Positions 9,194-16,234 are shown, numbered from the stretch's first letter. The stretch: 64,000 nucleotides of DNA from Candidatus Bathyarchaeota archaeon (GCA_018396995.1 JAGTQB010000003.1:69839-133838), one strand, 5' to 3'. Translations and numbers: made by a program. Notes: a model not told the origin generated them from the letters alone.

Positions 9194-10096
9194 TCATAGT
9201 AGCTCTCGCAGATAAACCTTATAGGGGCCGAGTTTACCCCCGTAATTCCCAGCGGATATTCTGAGGACCCCTGAAACCTCTACAGCAGCTTTAATTCCCT
9301 CAGCCATCGCAGCCCTAACACTCTCTAGACTCAATCCATTTATCACCACTTCATATATTGTGTTCACACCCTCTGGAACCCGGGTATCCGCCACAACTCC
9401 CCGGAGCTTCGGGCAATAGGGGTGATTTGTTGATGCCGGGATCTTATACTTCAATGAGCCAACCTTTGAGCCTGAGCGGCAGATACCTCCTGGGAATGGC
9501 ATTACAACATCCCTAACCCTCCTCTTTATTGCATCAACGGCAGTTTCTGCCGCCGCTAAACCGGACTTTAAGTCCTTGGCCATTATAAAGAAGTTCCCTC
9601 CCGCAATACCCTTCTTTACGCCAAAACTATTTTCAACTACAAACTCGCCCTCCATCACAGGTATCCGCCAAACCTTCCTACCATATAATTCATCAAGCTT
9701 CTGGAAGCCATCTCCAAAATACCTTAGGCTCCTCCCAACCTTAAGCCTCCTTGGGGCGCCCTCCAACGCATTAAACGCGGCTGTTGTTGGACACGTCATC
9801 ACACACTGCCCTATCCTAGCAATCATCTGTCTCTTCAGATCCCCCCTAGTGCGATGATAGAAGTGGATCAGTGCACCGACCCTCCCATCCGGCGTCTCCT
9901 CAGGTGGAACGAGTCTCTCTATTCCAGCCTCGGCTGGAGAGCCTATTATTGAGGAAGCAAAGCCAGCTGCGCTCTCAGCAGCCCTCAGAACCCACTTCTC
10001 ATTCTCAGCCGTTATTAAAACCCTACTAGCCCACATCTCAAACATTTCTGCAAACGTATCTTCAACCTCAACGCCACGATAACTAAAGAGGGACAA
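9194..10096 (-). CDS. ftr: Formylmethanofuran:tetrahydromethanopterin formyltransferase
   Basis: Transfers the formyl group between methanofuran and tetrahydromethanopterin in the cytoplasmic C1 pathway. The N-terminal GVEVEDTFAEMFEMWASRVLIT, GQCVMTCPTTAAFN and C-terminal ISAGNYGGKLGPYKVYLREL are family hallmarks, and 300 residues is the usual length. The start is TTG; the family's usual start (a few residues before the GVEIEDTFAE segment) supports it. It stands divergent from the ECF-like gene and about 1.3 kb from fwdDB. In a non-methanogen it would serve a reductive acetyl-CoA methyl branch or formyl oxidation; the direction cannot be told here. Confidence 0.97.
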   Translation of the reverse strand: MSLFSYRGVEVEDTFAEMFEMWASRVLITAENEKWVLRAAESAAGFASSIIGSPAEAGIERLVPPEETPDGRVGALIHFYHRTRGDLKRQMIARIGQCVMTCPTTAAFNALEGAPRRLKVGRSLRYFGDGFQKLDELYGRKVWRIPVMEGEFVVENSFGVKKGIAGGNFFIMAKDLKSGLAAAETAVDAIKRRVRDVVMPFPGGICRSGSKVGSLKYKIPASTNHPYCPKLRGVVADTRVPEGVNTIYEVVINGLSLESVRAAMAEGIKAAVEVSGVLRISAGNYGGKLGPYKVYLRELL

Positions 10097-10273
10097 TTAT
10101 GTATCCTCCCCAAACCGCTTAATTACTAAACCTTTAGTATATGCTTTAATAAGATTTTCTGGAGGATTATTATTAAAATTCTTAAACTGCAGTGTTTTGG
10201 CCATTATGGGAAAAACCTTTTATGCTTTTTAGTGTTACTTAATAGTGAAAAAGTATTACGGAGGATAAAATTA

Positions 10274-10810
10274 ATGCCCTTTAGATCTGTGGATATAGCA
10301 GTGGTAGCCGTCTTCTCCGCCCTATGGGCCGCCTTAAATCTAACATTGGGGCCCCTCGGATTCTCTCTTCTCAGACTGCCGATTCTCTGTGACCTCTCCG
10401 TATACTTCCCTACACTACTAGCCACATGGTTATCCAGCAAAATTGGTGTGCCTACAGTGGTGAACCTAATAGGCTCTCTAGTAGTATTCGTGATGAGACC
10501 TGGCTCAACGCATCTGCTGGGCTTCATAGCTTCAGCAATAGTCTTCGACGCCTTAATGGTGCTATGTAGGCATAACATTAGCTTTAAACCGCGGTGCCTC
10601 TCCGTAACCATCGCCGCAACAGCCATTTCTGCCTATCTTGCGGGCGTTTTAATTGGTGTGATATTTATGGGGAGGTCAGTTGATTGGGCGCTAACCTTTT
10701 GGGGTGGTTGGCATCTTATTGGCGGGATAATGGGTATGGTGGTCGCCCTTCTGATAATAGGGGTTCTTGAGAGGGCTGGACTGGGGAGGATGAGAATTGC
10801 TCAGCGGTAG
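10274..10810 (+). CDS. Six-helix membrane protein, probable ECF-type transporter substrate-binding component
   Basis: A hydrophobic protein of about 179 residues with five to six membrane helices. The opening (FRSVDIAVVAVFSALWAALN) looks like ECF S-components, which bind vitamins or metals and work with a shared energising module. ATG 10274 is chosen because GGAGG lies about eight bases before it; GTG 10232 would add 14 residues. The end overlaps fmdE by 14 bases, so they are translationally linked. This suggests a link to formylmethanofuran dehydrogenase or its pterin/metal cofactor, which is inference. The substrate is unknown. Confidence 0.6.
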   Translation: MPFRSVDIAVVAVFSALWAALNLTLGPLGFSLLRLPILCDLSVYFPTLLATWLSSKIGVPTVVNLIGSLVVFVMRPGSTHLLGFIASAIVFDALMVLCRHNISFKPRCLSVTIAATAISAYLAGVLIGVIFMGRSVDWALTFWGGWHLIGGIMGMVVALLIIGVLERAGLGRMRIAQR

Positions 10811-11255
10811 AGAGGTTCTAGTATCAGATATTAAGAGGGCTGAGGAGCTTCACGGGCATCTAGGTCCCTTCCTAGTGATAGGTGTGAGAATGGGGGAGAT
10901 TGCGGGGAGGTTCCTAAATGTTGAGGGGGGCAACTCTGGTATGCGGGTCATGGTGAGGGTTCCTCTTGTAACACCATTTTCATGCATCCTGGACGGTATT
11001 CAAGCGGTAACACGATGCACAGTTGGGAATAGGAGACTTAAAATCAGAAACTCTGATGGCCCCATAATGGCGGTGTTTAAGTTAAAGGGTTGTGATAAGA
11101 CCTTAAGAGTACTTGTGCGTCCTCAGCTTATAGAGGTGCTGAGGAAGCGACTTATGGATGGAGATCCGAATGAGGAGCTCGCCTGGGAAGTGGCGTCCAT
11201 GCCTGAGGAAACACTATTTGAGCTAAGCTTCTCGCTTAAACGTAAAAAAGAATAG
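10797..11255 (+). CDS. fmdE: FmdE family protein
   Basis: Member of the FmdE family, named for a gene in molybdenum formylmethanofuran dehydrogenase operons but without a firmly established role. The signature HGHLGPFLVIGVRMGEIA is at residues 19-36, with further conserved stretches VPLVTPFSCILDGIQAVTRCT and GNRRLKI. The 152 residues correspond to the domain alone, without the C-terminal zinc finger found in longer members. The start is TTG inside the end of the upstream membrane-protein gene. A T-rich run (about 11258-11272) follows and could be a terminator, separating it from fwdDB. Confidence 0.85.
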   Translation: MLSGREVLVSDIKRAEELHGHLGPFLVIGVRMGEIAGRFLNVEGGNSGMRVMVRVPLVTPFSCILDGIQAVTRCTVGNRRLKIRNSDGPIMAVFKLKGCDKTLRVLVRPQLIEVLRKRLMDGDPNEELAWEVASMPEETLFELSFSLKRKKE

Positions 11256-11257
11256 AA

Positions 11258-11272
11258 CTTTTTATTTTTTAA
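11258..11272 (+). terminator. T-rich run after fmdE
   Basis: CTTTTTATTTTTTAA directly after the fmdE stop resembles the poly-U terminators of archaeal transcription. Judged from composition only. Confidence 0.35.
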
Positions 11273-11290
11273 TATCACTGTTTTAAGGTG

Positions 11291-11342
11291 GCACATAGAA
11301 AAGAATTTTTGCTAGAAAAAGAATTTATGTGCTAATTTATAT
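11291..11342 (+). promoter_or_regulatory. fwd promoter region with inverted and direct repeats
   Basis: GCACATA (11291-11297) and its complement TATGTGC (11326-11332) flank two direct copies of AAAAGAATTT (11299-11308 and 11317-11326). A TATA-like AATTTATAT follows at about 11334-11342, roughly 20 bases before the fwdD start. The arrangement just before the TATA box looks like a binding site for a regulator, but none is identified. Confidence 0.45.
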
Positions 11343-11359
11343 CATAGGTGGTGGCTTAG

Positions 11360-11758
11360 ATGGTGAGTATGGAATTTATCTTGATTACTGGTAGGACTAT
11401 TGAGCAGGGTAAGTTTAAGGAACATGCCAAGACCACTGAAAAATATAAAGGGAATGTGGCTATATGTGAGATGCATGCCGATGACATGTATAGACTCGGC
11501 GTAAAGGATGGGGATAACGTTAAAGTCACAACAGAACTTGGTTCAGTTGTTGTTAAGGTTAGGAAATCTAAGAGGATAAGGACGCCTGGAATGGTTTTTA
11601 TACCATTTGGCCCATGGGTTAACTCTATACTGCCATCTGAGACAGAGGGTTCTGGAATGCCTCATCTAAAGGGATTTAAGGTTAAAATAGAACCTACAAG
11701 CGAACCTGTTCCGGACATAAAGGATTTACTCTTAAAAACATATGGTGTTAAGAAATAA
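11360..11758 (+). CDS. fwdD: Formylmethanofuran dehydrogenase subunit D
   Basis: Small molybdopterin-dinucleotide-binding subunit that completes the catalytic B subunit of tungsten/molybdenum formylmethanofuran dehydrogenase. Motifs visible are LITGRTIEQGKFKEHAK and a C-terminal beta-barrel segment with GVKDGDNVKVTTELGSVVVKV and GMVFIPFGPWVN. The 132 residues match the family. GGTGG about nine bases before ATG 11360 supports that start; ATG 11369 is the alternative. It lies 16 bases ahead of fwdB, clearly one operon. Subunits A and C are not in the window. Confidence 0.94.
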   Translation: MVSMEFILITGRTIEQGKFKEHAKTTEKYKGNVAICEMHADDMYRLGVKDGDNVKVTTELGSVVVKVRKSKRIRTPGMVFIPFGPWVNSILPSETEGSGMPHLKGFKVKIEPTSEPVPDIKDLLLKTYGVKK

Positions 11759-11774
11759 AAGATTTATGTAAGGG

Positions 11775-13232
11775 ATGATTATGCAGGTTCTCTCTGGAGT
11801 TTTATGCCCATTCTGCGGCTGCTGCTGTGATGATATTGAGGTAGTAATTAAAGATAACACTATTATTGATGTTAGGAATGCATGCGCCCTCGGCGCCTCA
11901 AAGTTTATGGGGTATTCAGTGCACAGGAACACTAAGCCCCTCATTAGGAAGAATGGCGAGCTAGTTGAGACAACACTTGATGAGGCGATAAGGCGCTGTG
12001 CCGAAATCCTTGCCGAGGCATCTTACCCGCTACTGTATGGCTGGAGCAACACCAGCTGTGAGGCGACGAAAGTAGGCTTAGAACTCGCAGAGGAGGTTGG
12101 CGGAGTAATAGACAACACCACCACAGTCTGCCACGGCCCAGCAATTTTAGCAATACAGGACGTCGGTATACCAAGTTGCACACTTGGCCAAATAAGGCAT
12201 AGAGCCGATTTAGTGATTTACTGGGGGTGTAACCCATGGTGCGCCCACCCGCGGCACCTTGAGCGCTATACATCTCTATCTGAGGGTAGGTTCCAGCGGG
12301 CTGCATGGAAACGTTATTTATCACGTTTAATTCTTGAGTCAGCTAGAAAGAGGCGTTACAGGGCTGCTGGTAGGGTTATTAAGGGTGGAGCTGCGGCGCT
12401 ACCAGCTGAAGAAGAAAAGAGGTGGATGCTTCCCCCACCGGAGGAGAGGAAGCTTGTCGTTGTGGATGTTCAGAGGACGAGGACAGCCGACTTAGCTGAC
12501 ATATTTATTAGGGTTGAGCCTGGAGGGGACTATGATGTCCTACAAGCTCTTAGAGCCCTAATAAGGGATGAGGAGCTAGATGTGGACAGCGTTGCTGGGG
12601 TTCCAGTTGAAAAGCTTGAGGAGCTCGCTGATATCATGGTTAACTGCAGGTTCGGCATACTCTTCTTTGGGCTCGGCTTAACGATGAGTGTTGGTAAATC
12701 CAGAAATGTTGAGGCTGCAATAAAATTGACTAGAGACCTAAACATGTATACGAAGTTCCTCATAATGCCGATGAGGGGCCACTTCAATGTGACTGGGGCA
12801 AACATAGTCTCCACATGGCAGACGGGCTACCCCTACGCCGTCGACTTCTCTCATGGATACCCAAGATATAACCCAGGTGAGACATCAGCCATAGATATCC
12901 TCTCCAGAGGGGATGCTGATGCAGCGCTAGTCGTGGCCTCTGATCCAGTCTCAAGCTTCCCAAGGAGGGCTGTTGAACACCTCGTCAAGATACCGTTTGC
13001 AGTTATCGATCCATGCTTAACACCTACAGCTCTAATGGCGGACGTAGTTATTCCATCCGCCTTTGTTGGGATAGAAGCTGAGGGAACAGCATATAGAATG
13101 GACCACGTCCCACTCCCACTGAAGAAGGTCGTTGAGCCACCGGAGGGGATCCTTTCTGATGAGGAGATACTACGCAGAATACTTCGTGAGGTTAGGAGGA
13201 TTAAAGGAAAATCCCAAGCCCGTAAAAATTAA
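11775..13232 (+). CDS. fwdB: Formylmethanofuran dehydrogenase subunit B
   Basis: Catalytic subunit that reduces CO2 to formate at a tungsto- or molybdopterin centre. The N-terminal [4Fe-4S] motif has C11, C14, C18 and C37. C119 in TTTVCHGP aligns with the metal-ligating Cys118 of the known Methanothermobacter enzyme, so this would be a cysteine, not selenocysteine, form. Between GCNPWCAHPRHLERY and KLVVVDVQRTRTADLADI it carries roughly 45 basic residues more than I recall from methanogen FwdB. It forms an operon with fwdD. fwdA (amidohydrolase) and fwdC must lie elsewhere or be absent. Confidence 0.95.
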   Translation: MIMQVLSGVLCPFCGCCCDDIEVVIKDNTIIDVRNACALGASKFMGYSVHRNTKPLIRKNGELVETTLDEAIRRCAEILAEASYPLLYGWSNTSCEATKVGLELAEEVGGVIDNTTTVCHGPAILAIQDVGIPSCTLGQIRHRADLVIYWGCNPWCAHPRHLERYTSLSEGRFQRAAWKRYLSRLILESARKRRYRAAGRVIKGGAAALPAEEEKRWMLPPPEERKLVVVDVQRTRTADLADIFIRVEPGGDYDVLQALRALIRDEELDVDSVAGVPVEKLEELADIMVNCRFGILFFGLGLTMSVGKSRNVEAAIKLTRDLNMYTKFLIMPMRGHFNVTGANIVSTWQTGYPYAVDFSHGYPRYNPGETSAIDILSRGDADAALVVASDPVSSFPRRAVEHLVKIPFAVIDPCLTPTALMADVVIPSAFVGIEAEGTAYRMDHVPLPLKKVVEPPEGILSDEEILRRILREVRRIKGKSQARKN

Positions 13233-13262
13233 GTTTTTATCCTTCTGCGTGCCTATTTACTT

Positions 13263-13371
13263 CTGTTGGGCGGGATGAGTTCCGCCCTAACCCCAGATGT
13301 GGCAGGCCTTTAGATGACAAGGTAGCCGAAGGGGAAATCAACCAGCCTCCACAGAATGTGGGGGTGAGAGG
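13263..13371 (+). ncRNA. Structured leader RNA, candidate riboswitch
   Basis: A TATA-like TTTTTATCC (about 13234-13242) would place the RNA start near 13263. From there the sequence folds by eye as follows: GGGCGG/CCGCCC hairpin with an 8-base loop; CCCC paired with GGGG around an inner GGC/GCC; short GTTG/CAAC closing the two; then a last hairpin CAGCCTC...GAGGCTG that contains the purine-rich GGGGGTGA next to the start of the following gene. This is the layout of an aptamer followed by a translation-control hairpin. It does not match a riboswitch class I can name. Confidence 0.5.
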
Positions 13372-13863
13372 CTGAAATTTAGGCTGAAGGAAATATCATT
13401 AACAGTTGTCTTCGCAGCCCTCTACGCTGCAGCTGTTATTGTGCTGGCGCCAATAAGCTTCGGGTTGTGGCAGGTTAGGATAGCAGATGCACTACTGCCA
13501 CTATCAATGATCTTCGGCATACCATGCGCCCTCGGCTTAAGCCTAGGTTGCATTATAGGCAACGTGTACGGTGGTCTAGGGCCAATAGACATAGTCGGCG
13601 GCTCAATTGCAAACTTCATTGCTTGCATCATAGCATATGAGATAGGAAGGAGGGGCGGTGTAGCCGCGAGGTTCCTTGGCTCCCTCACCGAAACGGTAAT
13701 TATAACTGTTATTGTTGGCGGATACCTCTCATACCTGCTGGATGTTCCAATAGAATTAAGCATAATTGGAGTCTTGCTAGGCTCCGTCATCGCTATAAAC
13801 TTGGTGGGCTTTGCCCTTGAAGAAATATTGAGACGGGTTTATGCGTCTCAGATAAGACGGTGA
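13372..13863 (+). CDS. QueT-like ECF transporter S component
   Basis: Membrane protein with about five helices, resembling QueT, an ECF component for a queuosine precursor in bacteria; WQVRIADALLPLSMIFGIPCALGLSLGCIIGNVYGG is the family's strongest block. The first conventional start in frame is GTG 13441, but the codons before it still read as a first membrane helix (LKEISLTVVFAALYAAAVIVLAPI). The frame is open back to 13315 with no ATG, GTG or TTG. So a CTG at 13372 or 13384 is the likely start. The substrate may be a queuosine precursor or another pterin-like molecule; its place behind fwdB leaves both open. Confidence 0.75.
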   Translation: MKFRLKEISLTVVFAALYAAAVIVLAPISFGLWQVRIADALLPLSMIFGIPCALGLSLGCIIGNVYGGLGPIDIVGGSIANFIACIIAYEIGRRGGVAARFLGSLTETVIITVIVGGYLSYLLDVPIELSIIGVLLGSVIAINLVGFALEEILRRVYASQIRR

Positions 13864-13905
13864 CGTCTGCCGCCTATAATGAAATAAATGAGGGTGGTAA
13901 GAATT

Positions 13906-14271
13906 TTAGGGCTTGGCTACTGTAAATTGTTTCTTAATCGTCTCGGCTCCCGCCACAGCTTTTAACCTATAATAAATTGATGCAAGTATTATCCCCCAGA
14001 CCGCCACGGTTACGGCGCTTATCGCAGTTCCAATCGTCGCCATCTCATAGAGCATCACAGGTACATCCGCTGGATTAGCCATGGCTGTTAAGAACGGTGG
14101 CCAAAGGGTGACCTCTCCATGCCATATATGCTCTAGAGCCAGCAGTAATGCACCTCCCCATAGTAGTGCATTGAGGATCCAAAGCTTCAGTTTCTCAGCC
14201 ACACTTCTAGAAATCTTCTGTACAGCGGAGAAGATTATTGCTAAGACCATTGGTACTAGGAAACAGGCCAT
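13906..14271 (-). CDS. Small membrane protein, divergent pair member 1
   Basis: I do not recognise this protein. It has three predicted membrane segments (roughly residues 2-20, 32-47 and 78-105) and ends in a basic tail. ATG 14271 is chosen because a TATA-like AAATATAAAAAT lies about 25 bases before it on this strand, which would give a nearly leaderless message; GTG 14280 is the alternative. It faces the next gene across a 66-base shared promoter region with a direct repeat, so the two probably work together in the membrane. Confidence 0.6.
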   Translation of the reverse strand: MACFLVPMVLAIIFSAVQKISRSVAEKLKLWILNALLWGGALLLALEHIWHGEVTLWPPFLTAMANPADVPVMLYEMATIGTAISAVTVAVWGIILASIYYRLKAVAGAETIKKQFTVAKP

Positions 14272-14281
14272 CCTCCTCACC

Positions 14282-14319
14282 GTAACACAATTTTTATATT
14301 TGGTAACACCAATATAAAG
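14282..14319. promoter_or_regulatory. Shared divergent promoter with direct repeat
   Basis: GTAACAC occurs at 14282-14288 and again at 14303-14309, exactly 21 bases apart (two helical turns). Two TATA-like boxes are interleaved: TTTTTATATTT (read leftward, about 14291-14301) and AATATAAAG (rightward, 14311-14319). A regulator binding the repeats could control both small membrane-protein genes. Confidence 0.45.
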
Positions 14320-14337
14320 TTATTGGAGGAGATTGTG

Positions 14338-14655
14338 ATGTGGCTCGTAATCCTGGCCTTTGCTGCTGCAATCTCTACCGTAATCTGGTACTCCAGCGCA
14401 GAGGACGATAAGTATATGACTAATATGCTCTGCTTAATGCTCTGGGGTGCAACAATAATGGCTCTCATAGATAGAGTAACTGGCTACCTTATGGAGGGCG
14501 GAGCATTCCTTGAGCTAACTCCAGAGGCCGTAGCATTAGGCTTCGTAATGCTGACGGCGGCCATAATTCTATGGGAAATAACGCTGCTAATTAAGGATCC
14601 AAAGGGAGTGCTCTCAAAGAAGCGGAAGATTATAGGCGGGCTGGAGGGGAAATAG
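14338..14655 (+). CDS. Small membrane protein, divergent pair member 2
   Basis: Unrecognised protein of about 105 residues with three membrane helices (about 1-18, 34-51, 68-88). The first loop is acidic and the cytoplasmic end basic (KKRKIIGG), which suggests an inside C-terminus. ATG 14338 is preferred: GGAGGA lies seven bases upstream, whereas TTG 14323 would place the ribosome-binding site inside the gene. Its partner is transcribed the other way from the same promoter region. Confidence 0.6.
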   Translation: MWLVILAFAAAISTVIWYSSAEDDKYMTNMLCLMLWGATIMALIDRVTGYLMEGGAFLELTPEAVALGFVMLTAAIILWEITLLIKDPKGVLSKKRKIIGGLEGK

Positions 14656-14757
14656 GGAATCCGCATGCCGTCAAAACCAGCTTGCTTCCCAAATGAGATG
14701 TTGTTCCGGACTTAGAATTGGCGGGCCCGCCGGGATTTGAACCCGGGATCTCCGGCT

Positions 14758-14792
14758 CTCTCCGGCTCCAAATCTTTTGGCAGATTAAATCT
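14758..14792 (-). other. tRNA-Arg intron at canonical position 37/38 (35 nt)
   Basis: The exon bases CTTC (32-35) pair with the intron bases GGAG, giving the 4-bp central helix. The flanking 3-base bulges are TA|A and AG|A, each cut after the second base, and the anticodon stem TCGGC/GCCGG is the outer helix. This is the standard archaeal splicing-endonuclease target. Confidence 0.82.
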
Positions 14793-14822
14793 TAGAAGGC
14801 CGACGCGTTATCCATGCTACGC

Positions 14823-14849
14823 TTCCCGAATCGGGCTTAGACCCGATTT
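14823..14849 (-). other. tRNA-Arg intron at position 9/10 (27 nt)
   Basis: Exon CCCG (positions 4-7) pairs with intron CGGG to form the 4-bp central helix. The 3-base bulges are TG|A and AA|G, and the intron's own hairpin AATCGGG-TCTAAG-CCCGATT is the inner helix. Cutting after the second base of each bulge gives exactly the exons needed for a normal D-arm. The outer helix is weak, as in other non-canonical sites. Confidence 0.78.
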
Positions 14850-14951
14850 CACGGGCCCATCGCCACCATCCCAGCGGCCCACTTTACTCTCTTATCACAG
14901 TAAAATTTAAACTTTCTTAATTAATCTCGTACATCTGGCTTTAACATTCTG

Positions 14952-15404
14952 TTAAGAAGTGAACTTGGGCTTTCCCATGGAATGAAGTGAATCCCGCTCT
15001 AATTTTTGTCCCTGGTACCTGCCCCTATATGGTATCGCCCCCTCGCATTTCGCCAATATAAGATGTAGGAACCTTTCTCCTCCAGCTATTTTTATAGGAT
15101 GCCTTGTAGGGTTATAAACTTCTATTACTAGTTGCCCCTCAAATCCCGGGTCAACTATCGTCGGGGATATTATTAGCCCAGCTCTAGCCCACGTGGACCT
15201 CAAGTTGCAGAATCCTATTAAATCTACTGGCATCCTAATGTACTCTAGAGTCCATATAAGCTTGACTTCACCTCCCTCCATCGTGGTGTCTTCCGCTATC
15301 CTGAGGTCTAAGCCAGCCTCCCGAACAATCTCGTCACTAAAGGGTTCAATTACGAGCTTCCTAGACTGAATATACTTTTTGATTAAATTGTGACCAATAA
15401 TCAA
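14952..15404 (-). CDS. dcd: dCTP deaminase / dUTPase family protein (paralogue 1)
   Basis: Member of the trimeric dCTP deaminase/dUTPase fold, which supplies dUMP or dUTP for thymidylate synthesis. The RSTWARAGL block keeps the serine and arginine of the deaminase site, and VDPGFEGQLVIEVYNP keeps the glutamate that acts as catalytic base in Dcd. At 150 residues it is shorter than the usual 170-200, with the C-terminal lid reduced. It stands divergent from a second family member 174 bases away. It could be monofunctional or bifunctional; the sequence alone does not settle that. Confidence 0.82.
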   Translation of the reverse strand: MIIGHNLIKKYIQSRKLVIEPFSDEIVREAGLDLRIAEDTTMEGGEVKLIWTLEYIRMPVDLIGFCNLRSTWARAGLIISPTIVDPGFEGQLVIEVYNPTRHPIKIAGGERFLHLILAKCEGAIPYRGRYQGQKLERDSLHSMGKPKFTS

Positions 15405-15578
15405 CGCTTAGCACCCACCAACAAAGAAGAATATTGATGATATTTTAGGCTTTTACCTTTTTCCTTTTTAGAATATTTTTGCGGTTCTCCGCTGGATGGC
15501 ATGTTTATGCGGTCTATCTTTGTATATTTGGAGTTTTTAAATTTCTTTACGATTCCCCTATCTTAACGGGGTTAAATA

Positions 15579-16100
15579 ATGTGCATTCTTGGAAAGGATA
15601 GGCTTGTAGAGTTAATAGAGAGGTGTAAATGCATCCATCCATTTGATCCAAGTCTCCTTGATGGGGATGGATATATTTTAACAGTTAAAGAGGATGTAAC
15701 ACTACAGTACCTTGAGCACAAGAACGTGGTCTCAAACGAAATAGTCTTTACCCCCCCGAATATAGTTGCGCATCTAACAGCAAAAAGCAAGTATGGAAGA
15801 ATGGGATTATCGTTCCTCAACGCCGCGAAGGTTCACAGCGGTTTCGTTGGCAGAATAGTTCTAGAAGTTGTTAACTTGAGTAACGATAGGACGCCAATAA
15901 CAATTAAGCGCGGAGATCCATTCATGCATATTGAGTTTATAACGAGGATGGGCGCGCCATCGCCCTACACGGGCGAATACCAATTTCAATATATGACGGA
16001 TGAAGAGATAAAAATGTACATTCCAGTTTTAGAAAGAACCTTTGAAAATTATGAAGAATTGGCTAAAATATGGTTTAAAAATAGACCATTAAGACCCTAA
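15579..16100 (+). CDS. dCTP deaminase / dUTPase-like protein (paralogue 2)
   Basis: Second member of the same fold, 173 residues and quite diverged. The site block is AKSKYGRMGLSFLNAAKVHSGFVGRIVLEVVN: the serine, arginine and glutamate positions seem kept, but the segment usually reading DxGF is HSGF, so the aspartate is missing. It has the longer C-terminus ending in a helix-rich tail. The start is ATG. The divergent arrangement with paralogue 1 suggests shared control. It may have another nucleotide substrate. Confidence 0.72.
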   Translation: MCILGKDRLVELIERCKCIHPFDPSLLDGDGYILTVKEDVTLQYLEHKNVVSNEIVFTPPNIVAHLTAKSKYGRMGLSFLNAAKVHSGFVGRIVLEVVNLSNDRTPITIKRGDPFMHIEFITRMGAPSPYTGEYQFQYMTDEEIKMYIPVLERTFENYEELAKIWFKNRPLRP

Positions 16101-16183
16101 AAATCATCAATAAGCGTCTTTGGCTTAGGGCGCTCCAGCGTCTCCCCTACTAAAGTTCCTCTTTTCGTTACACTTATATTAAG

Positions 16184-16196
16184 GTTTAAATATTTT
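16184..16196 (+). promoter_or_regulatory. TATA-like box of L10e gene
   Basis: TTTAAATATTTTT preceded by purines (AGG) lies about 40-50 bases before the ATG at 16235, fitting an archaeal promoter with a short leader. Confidence 0.5.
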
Positions 16197-16234
16197 TGGC
16201 AAATCCTTATTGTTGTAAGGTTTAGGGAAGACAT

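Larger units (their letters stand above)
14719..14858 (-). tRNA. tRNA-Arg (anticodon TCT) with two introns and encoded CCA
   Basis: Read on the minus strand: acceptor GGGCCCG pairs with CGGGCCC, followed by discriminator G and genomic CCA. The D-arm is GCGT/ACGC with GG in the loop, the anticodon stem TCGGC/GCCGG surrounds CTTCTAA (anticodon at 14794-14796), and the T-arm is CCGGG-TTCAAAT-CCCGG. The mature length without CCA would be 75. This works only if 27 bases are removed between positions 9 and 10 and 35 bases after position 37. Both removals obey the archaeal bulge-helix-bulge rule. Confidence 0.93.
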
